A stretch of 64,000 nt of DNA from JANPCX01 sp966211815 (GCA_966211815.1 CBIHOD010000002.1:62001-126000); one strand, 5' to 3'. Positions 1 through 8,210 are shown, numbered from the stretch's first letter. A program made the numbers and translations. Notes: generated by a model from the sequence alone, not told the origin.

Positions 1-886
1 CAAGACGTACTACGCCCAGGCGAGCCTGGTGCTCGACCCGGCCAAGACCGAGGTCCGCTACAACTCCGAATGGAGCGACCCGCTCGGCGCGCGCGGCATG
101 ATCCAGCTGGCGGCCCGCTACACCGTGGCGCGCATGATGGAGCGCGACGACTTCAGCAAGCGTTTCAAATCGGGCACGCCGATCAGCGTGCACGAATTCC
201 TCTACCCGTTGATGCAGGGCTACGACTCGGTGGCGCTGAAGAGCGACCTGGAACTCGGCGGCACCGACCAGAAGTTCAACCTGCTGGTGGGCCGTGCGCT
301 GCAGGGCGAATACGGCCAGGAGCCGCAGTGCATCCTGACCATGCCGCTGCTCGAAGGACTGGACGGCGTCGAGAAGATGTCCAAGAGCAAGGGCAATTTC
401 ATCGGCATCACCGAACCGGCCAACGACATGTACGCCAAGCTGCTGTCGATCAGCGACGACCTGATGTGGAAGTACTTCCTGTTGCTGAGCTTCCGTAGCG
501 AGGAAGACATCGCCGGCTTGAAGGCCGAGGTGATGATGGGCCGCAACCCGAAGGACGCCAAGGTGATGCTGGCCAAGGAGGTCACCGCGCGCTTCCACGG
601 CGCGGCGATGGCGGACGCCGCCGAGCAGGACTTCATCAACCGTTCGCGCGGCGGCATCCCCGACGAGATCCCCGAGGTCTCGCTGGCCGGCGCGCCGTTG
701 GGCATCGGGGCCTTGCTCAAGCAGGCCAACCTGGCGCCGTCGAGCAGCGAGGCGCTGCGCCTGGTCGACGGCGGCGGCGTGCGCATCGACGGCGCGGTGG
801 TCAGCGACCGCGGCCTGCGCCTGGCGGCCGGCAGTTATGTGCTGCAGGTGGGCAAGCGCAAGTTCGCCCGCGTCTTGCTGAGCTGA
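1..886 (+). CDS. tyrS: Tyrosyl-tRNA synthetase, C-terminal part (5' end outside window)
   Basis: Class I aminoacyl-tRNA synthetase that charges tRNA-Tyr in the cytoplasm. The frame is open from base 2, so the gene begins upstream. About 294 codons are visible of a protein usually near 400 residues, and the HIGH-motif end of the Rossmann fold is missing. The visible part has the tyrosine-pocket segment with GGTDQKFN (about bases 260-285), the KMSKSKGN loop (about 374-400), and a C-terminal S4 RNA-binding domain with LVDGGGVRIDG near 760-795. It ends at TGA 884-886. The next gene, dtd, follows after 25 bases on the same strand and is also tRNA-related, so co-transcription is plausible. The GTG at base 29 is internal and is not the start. 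Confidence 0.96.
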   Translation, partial: KTYYAQASLVLDPAKTEVRYNSEWSDPLGARGMIQLAARYTVARMMERDDFSKRFKSGTPISVHEFLYPLMQGYDSVALKSDLELGGTDQKFNLLVGRALQGEYGQEPQCILTMPLLEGLDGVEKMSKSKGNFIGITEPANDMYAKLLSISDDLMWKYFLLLSFRSEEDIAGLKAEVMMGRNPKDAKVMLAKEVTARFHGAAMADAAEQDFINRSRGGIPDEIPEVSLAGAPLGIGALLKQANLAPSSSEALRLVDGGGVRIDGAVVSDRGLRLAAGSYVLQVGKRKFARVLLS

Positions 887-911
887 CGGTCGTGCTCGGT
901 CCCATGGCGGG

Positions 912-1367
912 GTGCGCTTGATCGCCCTCATTCAGCGGGTCAGCCAGGCCCGCGTCGACGTCGGCGGGGAAACCGTCGGCGCCATCGAGCGTGGCCTGCT
1001 GGTGTTGCTGTGCGCCGAGCCGCAAGACACCGAGGCGCTGGCCGACCAGCTCGTGGCCAAGCTGTTGAAGCTGCGCGTCTTCAGCGACGCCCAAGGCAAG
1101 ATGAACCTGAGCCTGGTGGACGTGCAGGGCGGCTTGCTGCTCGTCAGCCAGTTCACCCTGGCGGCCGACACGCGGCGCGGCAACCGCCCGAGCTTCACCG
1201 GCGCCGCGCCGGCCGAGCTCGGCGAACGGCTCTACGACCGCGCCGTGGCCGCCGCCCGTGCGGCGCACGGCCAGGTCGCGACCGGCCGCTTCGGCGCCGA
1301 CATGCAGGTCCACCTCGTCAACGACGGGCCCGTCACCATTCCCATGGTGCTGCGGGCCGACGCTTGA
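912..1367 (+). CDS. dtd: D-aminoacyl-tRNA deacylase
   Basis: Removes D-amino acids, especially D-Tyr, mis-attached to tRNA, and thus proofreads chirality in the cytoplasm. The 151 residues match the usual DTD length. The two family signatures are present: SQFTLAADT (about residues 78-86) and NDGPVTIPM near the C-terminus, which form the cross-subunit active site. The start is GTG at 912 (MRLIALIQRV), the only one that gives the conserved N-terminal strand. It lies 25 bases after tyrS, a functionally sensible pairing. It ends 18 bases before the convergent gene, and no terminator hairpin is visible between them. Confidence 0.96.
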   Translation: MRLIALIQRVSQARVDVGGETVGAIERGLLVLLCAEPQDTEALADQLVAKLLKLRVFSDAQGKMNLSLVDVQGGLLLVSQFTLAADTRRGNRPSFTGAAPAELGERLYDRAVAAARAAHGQVATGRFGADMQVHLVNDGPVTIPMVLRADA

Positions 1368-1385
1368 ATCGAAGGCCCTCGCGCC

Positions 1386-2501
1386 TCAGCGGCGGAACAC
1401 GCCCTCGGCGCTGATGATCGACAGGTCGGCGAAGCTCAGCCCGGTGTGGCTCGTCGGGCTGAAGCTGATTTCGAGCCCGCCGAGGTCGACGCGGTTGAAG
1501 GTCTCCAGCGCCTTCTTGATGTTGCCGCGCGAGATGTCGTTGCCGCAGCGCTTGAGCGCGGCCACCAGCACCTTGGCGGCGGCGAAGCCTTCGAGCATCT
1601 GCGGCGTGACTTCCTTGAGCTTCTTCTTCTGCGCCAGCTGCGCGGCCTCGGCGGCCATCGGAACCTTCAGCGCGGTGGGCGAGGGGAAGACCTGGCTGAC
1701 CACCATGCCCTGCGCATGTTCCCCCATGGATTGGATGAAGCCGGTGGAGGCGTTGTTGGACAGCGTGGCGACGGTCGCCTTCGACCCGGCCTGGCGCAAC
1801 GCCTTCACCCCTTCGACCACCGCCGATCCGGTGCCGATGAAGAGCACCGACAGCGGCTTGGCGGCCGCCACCTTGCCGGCCACAGCGGCGAAGTCGGGGT
1901 TCTTGCGGTCGAAGAATTCGAAGGCCGCGGGTTGCTTGCCCATTTCCTTGAAAACCTTCAAGGCGCCGACGGCCGCGTCCGCGCCGAAGGAGTCGTTCAC
2001 CTGGATGACGGCGACGGTTTCGGCGCCGGGCAGGGCCAGGTGGCGCGTCAAGTGCTCGGCTTCTTTCTGGTAGGTGGCCCGCACGTTGAAGACCCAGGGG
2101 TGCACCGGGTTGTGCAGCACCATCGCACCGGTGGAGGGCGCGATCAGCGTGATGCCGTTTTCCTTCAGCAGCGGCATGATCGCCTCGCTGTGGGGCGTGC
2201 CCCGGTTCAGGAACAGCGCCATGACCTTCGGGTCGGCGATCAGCTTCTTGGCGTTCTCGGCCGCCAGCGCGGGGTCGAACTTGTCGTCCAAGGACACCAG
2301 TTCGATCTGCTGGCCGTTGACGCCGCCTTGGGCATTCACCGCGTCCAGGTAGAGCTTGGCGCCCGCCATGGTCTCGCTGACGCTGGAGGCCGATGCGCCG
2401 CTGTAACCGGCGGTCTGGCCGATGCGGATCTGGGCGGTTGCACCCATGGACGCGAACGCGGCCGCCAGAGTCAGCGCCGCGACGTGGATGGAAAGTTTCA
2501 C
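1386..2501 (-). CDS. ABC transporter periplasmic binding protein, branched-chain amino acid type
   Basis: A 371-residue periplasmic type I binding protein (LivJ/Peripla_BP_6 family). An N-terminal signal peptide (MKLSIHVAALTLAAAFASMG, cleaved after about residue 23) is followed by IRIGQTAGYSG, the typical first strand. Later segments such as VAVIQVNDSFGADAAVGALK fit the two-lobed fold. No permease or ATPase gene is adjacent, so it is an orphan receptor or supplies a transporter elsewhere. Its ligand cannot be told from sequence; family members bind branched-chain amino acids, aromatic acids or other small organic acids. A GC-rich hairpin (2530-2554) lies in its 5' leader. Confidence 0.9.
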   Translation of the reverse strand: MKLSIHVAALTLAAAFASMGATAQIRIGQTAGYSGASASSVSETMAGAKLYLDAVNAQGGVNGQQIELVSLDDKFDPALAAENAKKLIADPKVMALFLNRGTPHSEAIMPLLKENGITLIAPSTGAMVLHNPVHPWVFNVRATYQKEAEHLTRHLALPGAETVAVIQVNDSFGADAAVGALKVFKEMGKQPAAFEFFDRKNPDFAAVAGKVAAAKPLSVLFIGTGSAVVEGVKALRQAGSKATVATLSNNASTGFIQSMGEHAQGMVVSQVFPSPTALKVPMAAEAAQLAQKKKLKEVTPQMLEGFAAAKVLVAALKRCGNDISRGNIKKALETFNRVDLGGLEISFSPTSHTGLSFADLSIISAEGVFRR

Positions 2502-2529
2502 TTCATTACCTCGTGCTAGTTGTCGTTAT

Positions 2530-2554
2530 CCCCGCTTGCCCATGACAAGCGGGG
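2530..2554 (-). other. Hairpin in the leader of the binding-protein gene
   Basis: CCCCGCTTG and CAAGCGGGG form a perfect 9-bp stem around a 7-base loop, ending 29 bases upstream of the minus-strand ATG at 2501. There is no T tract on either side. It is therefore more likely a leader RNA structure or a dispersed palindrome than a terminator. Its role is unknown. Confidence 0.4.
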
Positions 2555-2709
2555 TTCCCAACCATCGGTGGAAGACAGGCCGCCGGATCGCCGGATCAGC
2601 AGGTACGGCTTTCAAGCGGCGAAAGAGGCACGGTTATTGCTGCCCCGGGGCAGGATTGTCTTTGTGGTGACAGTTGACTTGTGTTGTTGTTTACCTCTGT
2701 TACATCTTG

Positions 2710-2729
2710 TTTGTCGATGTTTTGACAAA
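2710..2729. promoter_or_regulatory. Candidate operator upstream of the TauE/SafE gene
   Basis: TTTGTC, eight bases, then GACAAA form a perfect inverted repeat in an AT-rich stretch (about 2650-2770) between two divergent genes. The centre is about 52 bases upstream of the exporter ATG at 2772, a normal place for an operator. The cognate regulator is not in the window. Confidence 0.35.
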
Positions 2730-2771
2730 TCATTGCCCACACAATAAGTCACAAAAATTGGGAATTGATTG

Positions 2772-3545
2772 ATGATTTTGTTGGTAATTGCGGGTTTAAC
2801 CGCTGGCATTCTTTCCGGATTGTTAGGCATCGGCGGGGGATTGGTGCTTGTCCCCAGCTTGTTGATGCTGTCCTCCGAACTGGGGGCCGATGCGGCCAAA
2901 GTGGCGCTCGCCACCTCGTTGGCGACGATCCCTTTCACCGGCGGATGGGCCGCATTTCAACAGTCCAGGTTAGGAAATGTTGATTTCGGTAAGGTCAAAA
3001 AATTGTCGGCCGGTGTCGCGGTGGGTGCCGTCTTGGGCAGTTGCAGCGCCGCCTTGGTGCCGGATGTGGCGCTGAAGGTCGTTTTCGTCGTGTTCGCCGC
3101 CTACGTCGGGGTGCAAATGCTGTTGAACCTGCAGCCCCGTTTTCCCGTCGCTTTTTCGACCCGGTCGGCGACGATCGCCGGGGCCGTGACCGGCGCGTTG
3201 TCGAGCTGGGTGGGCATCGGCGGCGGCACGATCGTGGTGCCTTTCCTGGCCTCCACCGGTGAAGACATGAAGAGGGCGGTCGGCATCTCCTCCGCGGTGG
3301 GGGTGGTGGTCGCGGTGTTCGCGAGTCTGGGCTACGCCTTGAGCGCGTGGCGCCTGGGCACGTCCTTTCCGGGCCGGTGGGGCTATGTGCACCTCGGTGC
3401 TTTCGCCAGCATCGTCCCAGCGTCGATGCTGGGGGCTTACATCGGGGTGCGCCTGGGCGTGTTCGTCAGCGCACCGCTTTTGAAGAAGATCTTCGCTGTC
3501 CTCCTGCTGGGCAGCGCCGCGAAGTTGTTGATGTCGATTTTTTAA
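2772..3545 (+). CDS. TauE/SafE family sulfite/anion exporter
   Basis: A 257-residue integral membrane protein of the TauE/SafE (DUF81) family, whose members export sulfite, sulfoacetate or related organosulfur anions. Two family repeats with glycine-rich turns are visible: LGIGGGLVLVP in the first helices and VGIGGGTIVVPF near the middle. Between and after them are several long hydrophobic segments, about eight helices in all. ATG 2772 is preferred over the TTG one codon earlier. The upstream region is AT-rich and contains an inverted repeat (2710-2729). No sulfur-metabolism gene is nearby, so the substrate is unknown. Confidence 0.9.
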   Translation: MILLVIAGLTAGILSGLLGIGGGLVLVPSLLMLSSELGADAAKVALATSLATIPFTGGWAAFQQSRLGNVDFGKVKKLSAGVAVGAVLGSCSAALVPDVALKVVFVVFAAYVGVQMLLNLQPRFPVAFSTRSATIAGAVTGALSSWVGIGGGTIVVPFLASTGEDMKRAVGISSAVGVVVAVFASLGYALSAWRLGTSFPGRWGYVHLGAFASIVPASMLGAYIGVRLGVFVSAPLLKKIFAVLLLGSAAKLLMSIF

Positions 3546-3619
3546 CGCGCCGGCGGCCGGGCCAACGGCCCACTTCGGTGGCGAAGAAGAAGAACCGTTC
3601 GAAAGCGAGGAGGATCCCT

Positions 3620-4207
3620 GTGCAAGCGATGAACCCGTTGATCACGGTGCGCCCACTGCGCCGCGCACCCGGCGGCCCCGCGCCGCTGCTGCCTTTCAAG
3701 GGCACCTACCCCCGCGTGCCCGACAGCGCGTGGGTCGCGCCCAGCGCGGTGGTGATCGGCGACGTGGAGCTCGGCGACAACGCCTCGGTCTGGCCCGGCG
3801 CCGTCATCCGTTGCGACGGCGCGCGCATCCTGGTCGGCGCCGGCACCAATGTGCAAGACCAATGCTGCCTGCACGCCAGCCCTTACGACCATGAAGGCAC
3901 CGACCTGGTGATCGGCGCCGGCGTCACCGTCGGGCACCGCGTGATCCTCCACGGATGCACGGTCGGCGACGACTGCCTCATCGGCTGCGGCGCCATCGTG
4001 CTGGACGGCGTGGTCATCCAGCCCCGGGTGATCGTCGCGGCCGGTTCGCTGGTGCCGGCGGGCAAAGTGCTGGAGTCCGGATGGCTCTACATGGGGTCGC
4101 CCGCCAAGCCGGTGCGTCGGCTGAAAGAACAAGAGATCGCGCATTTCGCGTTGTCCGCCGAGCATTACGTCAAGCTGGCGAGGGCGCACCGCGACAGCGC
4201 GGCGTGA
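3620..4207 (+). CDS. Gamma-class carbonic anhydrase-like hexapeptide-repeat protein
   Basis: A 195-residue left-handed beta-helix protein of the gamma-carbonic anhydrase/YrdA/PaaY family. Imperfect hexapeptide repeats run from about residue 35 to 160 (for example VVIGDVELGDNASVWPG). The zinc-ligand histidines appear in CCLHAS and in VGHRVILHG, so metal binding is likely. Whether it hydrates CO2 or acts as a thioesterase-like PaaY protein is open. The start is chosen as GTG 3620 because AGGAGG (3609-3614) sits five bases ahead of it; ATG 3629 is the alternative. A bidirectional terminator follows at 4244-4271. Confidence 0.88.
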   Translation: MQAMNPLITVRPLRRAPGGPAPLLPFKGTYPRVPDSAWVAPSAVVIGDVELGDNASVWPGAVIRCDGARILVGAGTNVQDQCCLHASPYDHEGTDLVIGAGVTVGHRVILHGCTVGDDCLIGCGAIVLDGVVIQPRVIVAAGSLVPAGKVLESGWLYMGSPAKPVRRLKEQEIAHFALSAEHYVKLARAHRDSAA

Positions 4208-4243
4208 CGATCGCGCCCGGCCGGTGAGAACGCGCCCATGCAA

Positions 4244-4271
4244 AAAGCCGCCCGGGGGCGGCTTTCTTTTT
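4244..4271. terminator. Rho-independent terminator, bidirectional
   Basis: AAAGCCGCC and GGCGGCTTT form a 9-bp stem with a CGGG loop, followed by CTTTTTT. Upstream A residues also give a U tract on the minus strand. It lies between the convergent carbonic anhydrase and Bug receptor genes and can serve both. Confidence 0.88.
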
Positions 4272-4327
4272 CACTGCGCTGCCTGGGCGGAAGCCCGCCC
4301 GGCTGTCAGCCCGCGGTCAATCCGCGG

Positions 4328-5299
4328 TCAATCCGCGTACTGGCCGGCGGCCTTGATGATCGGGCCCCACTTGTTGATCTCGGCCTCGACGAACTTCTTG
4401 TGTTCGGCGCCGTTGACGCGGTTGTCGGTGACGATGACCGCGCCCAGCGCTTCCTCGCGCTTGATGAATTCCGGGTCTTGCAGGGCGGTCTTCAATGCGG
4501 CGTTCACCTTGTCGAGCACGGCCTTGGGCGTGCCCTTGGGCGCGTACAGGGCATGCCAGATGGTCACGTTGAAGCCTTTGACGCCGGCTTCGTCGAGCGT
4601 CGGCAACTTGGCCAGCGCGGGCGTGGACAGCCGCTTGGTGGTGGTCACGGCGTAGGCCTTGACCTTGCCGCTTTCGATCTGGCCGGTGGTGTTGGTGGTC
4701 TGGTCGCACATCAGGTCGACCTGGCCGCCGAGCAAGTCGGTCATCGCCGGGCCGGTGCCCTTGTACGGCACGGTGGTCATGTCGATCTTGAGCGTGCTCT
4801 GGAACAGCAGGCCGCACAGGTGCGACGCGGAGCCCAGGCCGGCGTTGGCCAGGTTGATCTTGCCCTTGTTGGCGTCCATCCACTTGACCAGCTCTGCGTA
4901 ATTGTTGGCCGGCAGGCTGGGCTTGCCGATCAGGGTCATCGGCACCTCGTTGATCATGCCGAGGTATTCGAAGTCGTCCAGGGTCTTGTAGGGCAGGCTG
5001 CGGTACAGCGCCGGCGCGGTGGAGATGCCGATGTGGGCCAGCAGCAGCGTGTAACCGTCGTTGGCGGCCTTGGCCACCTTGTTGGCGCCCAGCGTGCCGC
5101 CGGCGCCGCCGACGTTCTCGACGATGATCGACTGGTTGTTCATCGGCTTGCGCAGGGACTCTGCCAGGTCGCGGGCCACTTTGTCGGTGGGGCCGCCCGC
5201 CGCGAAGGGCACGACGATGGTGACGGGCTTTTCGGGGTAGTCGGCGAATGCGGCGGTGGCCGACAGGGCCGCGAGGGTGGCCAAAAGCGCTCGTTTCAT
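4328..5299 (-). CDS. Bug-family tripartite tricarboxylate transporter binding protein
   Basis: A 323-residue periplasmic receptor of the Bug/TctC family, which is strongly expanded in Burkholderiales. The signal peptide MKRALLATLAALSATAAFA is followed by DYPEKPVTIVVPFAAGGPTD, the classic Bug N-terminus whose loop contacts the ligand carboxylate. The start at 5299 is supported by AGGAG in the upstream strand. No TctA or TctB membrane genes are adjacent, which is common for orphan Bug proteins that share a transporter or feed sensors. The ligand is unknown, probably a carboxylic acid. A perfect palindrome at 5374-5388 lies upstream. Confidence 0.95.
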   Translation of the reverse strand: MKRALLATLAALSATAAFADYPEKPVTIVVPFAAGGPTDKVARDLAESLRKPMNNQSIIVENVGGAGGTLGANKVAKAANDGYTLLLAHIGISTAPALYRSLPYKTLDDFEYLGMINEVPMTLIGKPSLPANNYAELVKWMDANKGKINLANAGLGSASHLCGLLFQSTLKIDMTTVPYKGTGPAMTDLLGGQVDLMCDQTTNTTGQIESGKVKAYAVTTTKRLSTPALAKLPTLDEAGVKGFNVTIWHALYAPKGTPKAVLDKVNAALKTALQDPEFIKREEALGAVIVTDNRVNGAEHKKFVEAEINKWGPIIKAAGQYAD

Positions 5300-5373
5300 G
5301 GCATGTCTCCTAGTGTTCGACGAAGGCGTCGGTGAGGTGGCGGGCGCCGGGCTTCTGGCTGGTGCGCCCATTG

Positions 5374-5388
5374 TTCGTAACGGACGAA
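5374..5388. promoter_or_regulatory. Candidate operator upstream of the Bug gene
   Basis: TTCGT, AACGG, ACGAA is a perfect 5-bp inverted repeat with a 5-base spacer. It lies about 75-90 bases upstream of the Bug start, in a 204-base gap that also adjoins the end of the ligase operon. It resembles sites for dimeric repressors such as IclR or GntR types. This is inference only. Confidence 0.35.
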
Positions 5389-5503
5389 AGTCATTGTGCG
5401 ATACCGGATTCGCAGGCGCACGGCGGAAACTACGTAGCGGTCGCGTGCGGTTTCCACGGATGGCCCCCGTGGGAAACGCAGCCCGCGGCGGCCGGGCGAC
5501 CCC

Positions 5504-6817
5504 TCAGTCCATCCGCCTTTCGTCGGCGATCACCTTGCCGTCGTTGGGCAGGCTGCCGGGCTCGCGCAGCACCGCTTCGCCCCGCAGCTTGGTGATTTCC
5601 CGGATGCTGTGCCTCAGCCTGTCGCAAAGCGCGGCCCGGTCGGCTTCGTCCAGGCCGGGCGCGGTTTCCGCCCAGAGGGTCATCTCGTCCCTGGCCATCT
5701 CGCCGCCGACGACGAGGCGGGCACGCAGCACCTCCGGATGGCGGCGCACGATCGCGTCCACCTGCGAGGGGTGCACGAACATGCCGCGCACTTTCGTCGC
5801 CTGGTCGGCCCGACCCAGCCAGCCCCGGATGCGGGTGTTGGTGCGCCCGGTGGGGCAGGGGCCGGGCAGCACGGCGGACAGGTCGCCGGTGCCGAAGCGG
5901 ATCAAGGGATAGCCCGGGTTGAGCGTGGTGACGACGACCTCGCCCACCTCACCGTCGGGCACCGGTTGGCCAGTGCCGGGTCGCACGATCTCCAGGATCA
6001 CGTGCTCGTCCACCACCAGGCCTTCGTGGGCGGAGGTTTCGTAGGCGACCAGCCCCAGGTCGGCAGTGGCGTAGCACTGGTAGGCCTGCAGGCCGAGGCC
6101 GGCCATCCAGTCGCGCAGGCTGGCGGGGAAAGCTTCGCCGCTGAGCAGCGCGGTCTTGAGCGCTGGCGGCGGCAACCCCAGCTCGGCGGTCTTGTCGAGG
6201 ATGATTTTCAGGAAGCTCGGCGTGCCCACGTAGGCCGACGGCCGCAGGTCGCTCATCGCCCGCGCCTGCTGCTCGGTTTGGCCGGTGCCGGCGGGGAAGA
6301 CGGTGCAGCCCAGCGTCTTCGCGCCGTCTTCCATCATCGAGCCGGCGGGGGTGAAGTGGTAGCTGAAGGCGTTGTGCACCAGGTCACCGGGGCGGATGCC
6401 GGCGGCGAAAAGGGCGCGGCTCATGCGCCAGTAGTCCGGCAGGTCGCCCTCCGGCTCGTAGATCGGGCCGGGCGAAGAGAAGACTTTCGACGCGCGCCGG
6501 CCGGCCGGCCACAAGGCGCCCCAGCCCAGCGCCGAGAAACCGCCGAACGCGTCGCTTCCGCGGCCGGCCTGCTGGCGCTCCAGCAGCTCCTGCTTACGCA
6601 GGACGGGCAGGCGCGCCAGGGCTTCGCGGCTGTCGACGCCGGCCACGTCCAAGCCCTGCAACAGCTCGGCGTAGGCTTCGGTGGCCTGGCTTGCGTGCCG
6701 CAACTGCGCGCCCAGGCGGCGCATCAGGTCGCGCTCGCGCTCCTGGGGCGGCCGGGTTTCCAGCGCGTCGCGGTAGGGGGAATCCGCGGTCGATGGGGCG
6801 GCGGTCGTGGTTCCCAT
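5504..6817 (-). CDS. PaaK-like AMP-forming CoA ligase
   Basis: A 437-residue adenylate-forming enzyme resembling phenylacetate-CoA ligase (PaaK). These activate a carboxylic acid with ATP and transfer it to CoA. YATADLG (about residues 250-256) matches the adenine-binding motif region. YPLIRFGTGDLSAVLPG and RIRGWLGRADQATKVRGMFV match the C-terminal hinge that follows in PaaK proteins, and a PaaK-type C-terminal domain ends with LPNDGKVIADER. The start at 6817 (MGTTTAAP) has AGGA upstream. It is the last gene of the minus-strand unit headed by another acyl-CoA synthetase. The actual acid is unknown, though an aromatic acid is plausible. Confidence 0.85.
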   Translation of the reverse strand: MGTTTAAPSTADSPYRDALETRPPQERERDLMRRLGAQLRHASQATEAYAELLQGLDVAGVDSREALARLPVLRKQELLERQQAGRGSDAFGGFSALGWGALWPAGRRASKVFSSPGPIYEPEGDLPDYWRMSRALFAAGIRPGDLVHNAFSYHFTPAGSMMEDGAKTLGCTVFPAGTGQTEQQARAMSDLRPSAYVGTPSFLKIILDKTAELGLPPPALKTALLSGEAFPASLRDWMAGLGLQAYQCYATADLGLVAYETSAHEGLVVDEHVILEIVRPGTGQPVPDGEVGEVVVTTLNPGYPLIRFGTGDLSAVLPGPCPTGRTNTRIRGWLGRADQATKVRGMFVHPSQVDAIVRRHPEVLRARLVVGGEMARDEMTLWAETAPGLDEADRAALCDRLRHSIREITKLRGEAVLREPGSLPNDGKVIADERRMD

Positions 6818-6822
6818 GGCAG

Positions 6823-7182
6823 TCAGTCCTCGTCGTTCCAGCGCACCAGGCGTCGTTTGACTTCGTCCAGGAAGCGGCGGGTGTCCGCGCTCGCGCGCAG
6901 CAGCTGCCGGTCCCACTCGGCCTGCCGGCTCGGGCGCCTCGCCAGGCGCGCCAGCAGTTGCGGCCCGTCGGCCCGCAGCTCGATCACCGGGATGCCCTGC
7001 AGGTGGAAGAAGGCGCCTTGCTCGCTAAGCGCGCGCAAGTCGCGCAACTGGCGCCTCAGCTGGACCAAGGCTTCCTCCGGCTTGAACGCCGGCTGCGCGG
7101 CGGAGAAGAAGTCTCCGCGGTCGCCATCGCCATGGTTGTCACTGTCGCTGTTGCTGTTGCTGTCGCTGGCGTCGTCGGCCAT
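6823..7182 (-). CDS. Small hypothetical protein with Ser/Asp/Asn-rich N-terminus
   Basis: A protein of 119 residues (123 if the ATG at 7194 is used), family not recognised. The first 23 residues are made only of polar, acidic or small amino acids (MADDASDSNSNSDSDNHGDG) encoded by near-repeats of a TCG/CTG-like hexamer. The rest is soluble and helical-looking, with charged arginine-rich stretches (about residues 35-119) and no membrane segment or signal peptide. It lies between the second LIV ATPase and the PaaK-like gene, only 5 bases from the latter, so it is almost certainly co-transcribed with the transporter cluster. Its function is unknown; an accessory role to the ligase is inference. 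Confidence 0.7.
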   Translation of the reverse strand: MADDASDSNSNSDSDNHGDGDRGDFFSAAQPAFKPEEALVQLRRQLRDLRALSEQGAFFHLQGIPVIELRADGPQLLARLARRPSRQAEWDRQLLRASADTRRFLDEVKRRLVRWNDED

Positions 7183-7247
7183 GGGTTTGCCCATCCGTTC
7201 TGCAGGTTTCGTGGACTGGTGTGGGTCGGTTCGATGCCGTTTCCGGT

Positions 7248-8057
7248 TCAGGCCAGCCAGCGCTTGCGGCGCCGGTAGCTCTTCACGTCGCGGAAGCTGC
7301 TGTGCTGGTCGCCGCCGCCCATGCCGAGGTAGAACTCCTTGACGTCCTCGTTCTGCCTCAGTTCGCCGGCGGCGCCGTCCATGACGACGCGGCCGTTCTC
7401 GAGGATGTAGCCGTAGTCGGCGTAGCGCAGCGCCATGTGGGTGTTCTGCTCGGCCAGCAGGAAGGTGACCTTCTCGCGCTGGTTCAGGTCTTTCACGATC
7501 TCGAAGACCTCTTCGACGATCTGCGGGGCCAGGCCCATCGAGGGTTCGTCCAGCAGCACCATGCGCGGGTCGGCCATCAGCGCGCGGCCGATCGCGCACA
7601 TCTGCTGCTCGCCGCCCGAGGTGTAAGCGGCCTGCGAGCCGCGCCGTGTCTTCAAGCGGGGGAAATAGCTGTAGACCTTCTCCAGCGTCCGCTGCACCGC
7701 CGCCTTGCCGTCGCGCCGGGTGTAGGCGCCGGTCATCAGGTTCTCCTCCAGCGTCAGGTGGGCGAAGCAGTGCCTCCCCTCCATCACCTGCACCACGCCG
7801 CGCCTGACCATGTCGGCCGTCGACAGCCGCTCGATGCGCTCGCCGCGCAGCTCGATCGAACCCTTCGTGACCTCGCCACGTTCGCCGGCCAGCAGGTTGC
7901 TCACGGCCCGCAAGGTCGTGGTCTTGCCCGCGCCGTTGCCGCCCAGCAGCGCCACCACGCCGCCCTCCGGCACCTTCAGCGACACGCCCTTGAGCACCAG
8001 GATCACGTGGTTGTAGATGACTTCGATGCCGTTGACGTCGAGGAGGATGGGGGTCAT
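7248..8057 (-). CDS. LivF-type ABC transporter ATPase
   Basis: A 269-residue ATPase that powers a branched-chain amino acid/organic acid-type importer at the inner membrane. Walker A GGNGAGKTT is at residues 39-47, the signature SGGEQQ at 147-152, and Walker B VLLDEPSMGLAP from about 167. The C-terminus HMALRYADYGYILENGRVVMDG is typical of LivF. It pairs with the LivG-type ATPase at 12289-13134. It is separated from the upstream binding-protein gene by a 484-base repeat-rich spacer, which may lower or decouple its expression. Confidence 0.94.
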   Translation of the reverse strand: MTPILLDVNGIEVIYNHVILVLKGVSLKVPEGGVVALLGGNGAGKTTTLRAVSNLLAGERGEVTKGSIELRGERIERLSTADMVRRGVVQVMEGRHCFAHLTLEENLMTGAYTRRDGKAAVQRTLEKVYSYFPRLKTRRGSQAAYTSGGEQQMCAIGRALMADPRMVLLDEPSMGLAPQIVEEVFEIVKDLNQREKVTFLLAEQNTHMALRYADYGYILENGRVVMDGAAGELRQNEDVKEFYLGMGGGDQHSSFRDVKSYRRRKRWLA

Positions 8058-8079
8058 GGCGCGCTTGCCTCCTCGGTTT

Positions 8080-8166
8080 GGGCCGAGCTGCTTCCCTCCG
8101 TTAGGGCTGAGCTACCTCCCGTGCGGGCTGAGCTACCTCCCGTTCGGGCTGAGCCTGTCGAAGCCC
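8080..8166. repeat. Tandem 21-bp repeats ending in a REP-like palindrome
   Basis: Two near-identical 21-base units, 8104-8124 and 8125-8145 (GGGCTGAGCTACCTCCCGT plus two bases), follow a degenerate 24-base unit at 8080-8103. A fourth unit, 8146-8166, turns into the REP-like form GGGCTGAGCCTGTCGAAGCC. The tandem units therefore look like an expansion of one half of the dispersed repeat found elsewhere in the window. Confidence 0.8.
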
Positions 8167-8210
8167 TGGGTGTGGGCCACCGGAGCTTCGAGGAATGAAC
8201 GTGGCGAAGG

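Noticed and set aside
2530..2554. GC-rich hairpin as a terminator
   Set aside because: No T tract on either strand and located in a leader, not after a gene.
8104..8166. Possible short CRISPR array
   Set aside because: Units are directly tandem without unique spacers, and no cas gene is near; it is a minisatellite from a REP-like element.
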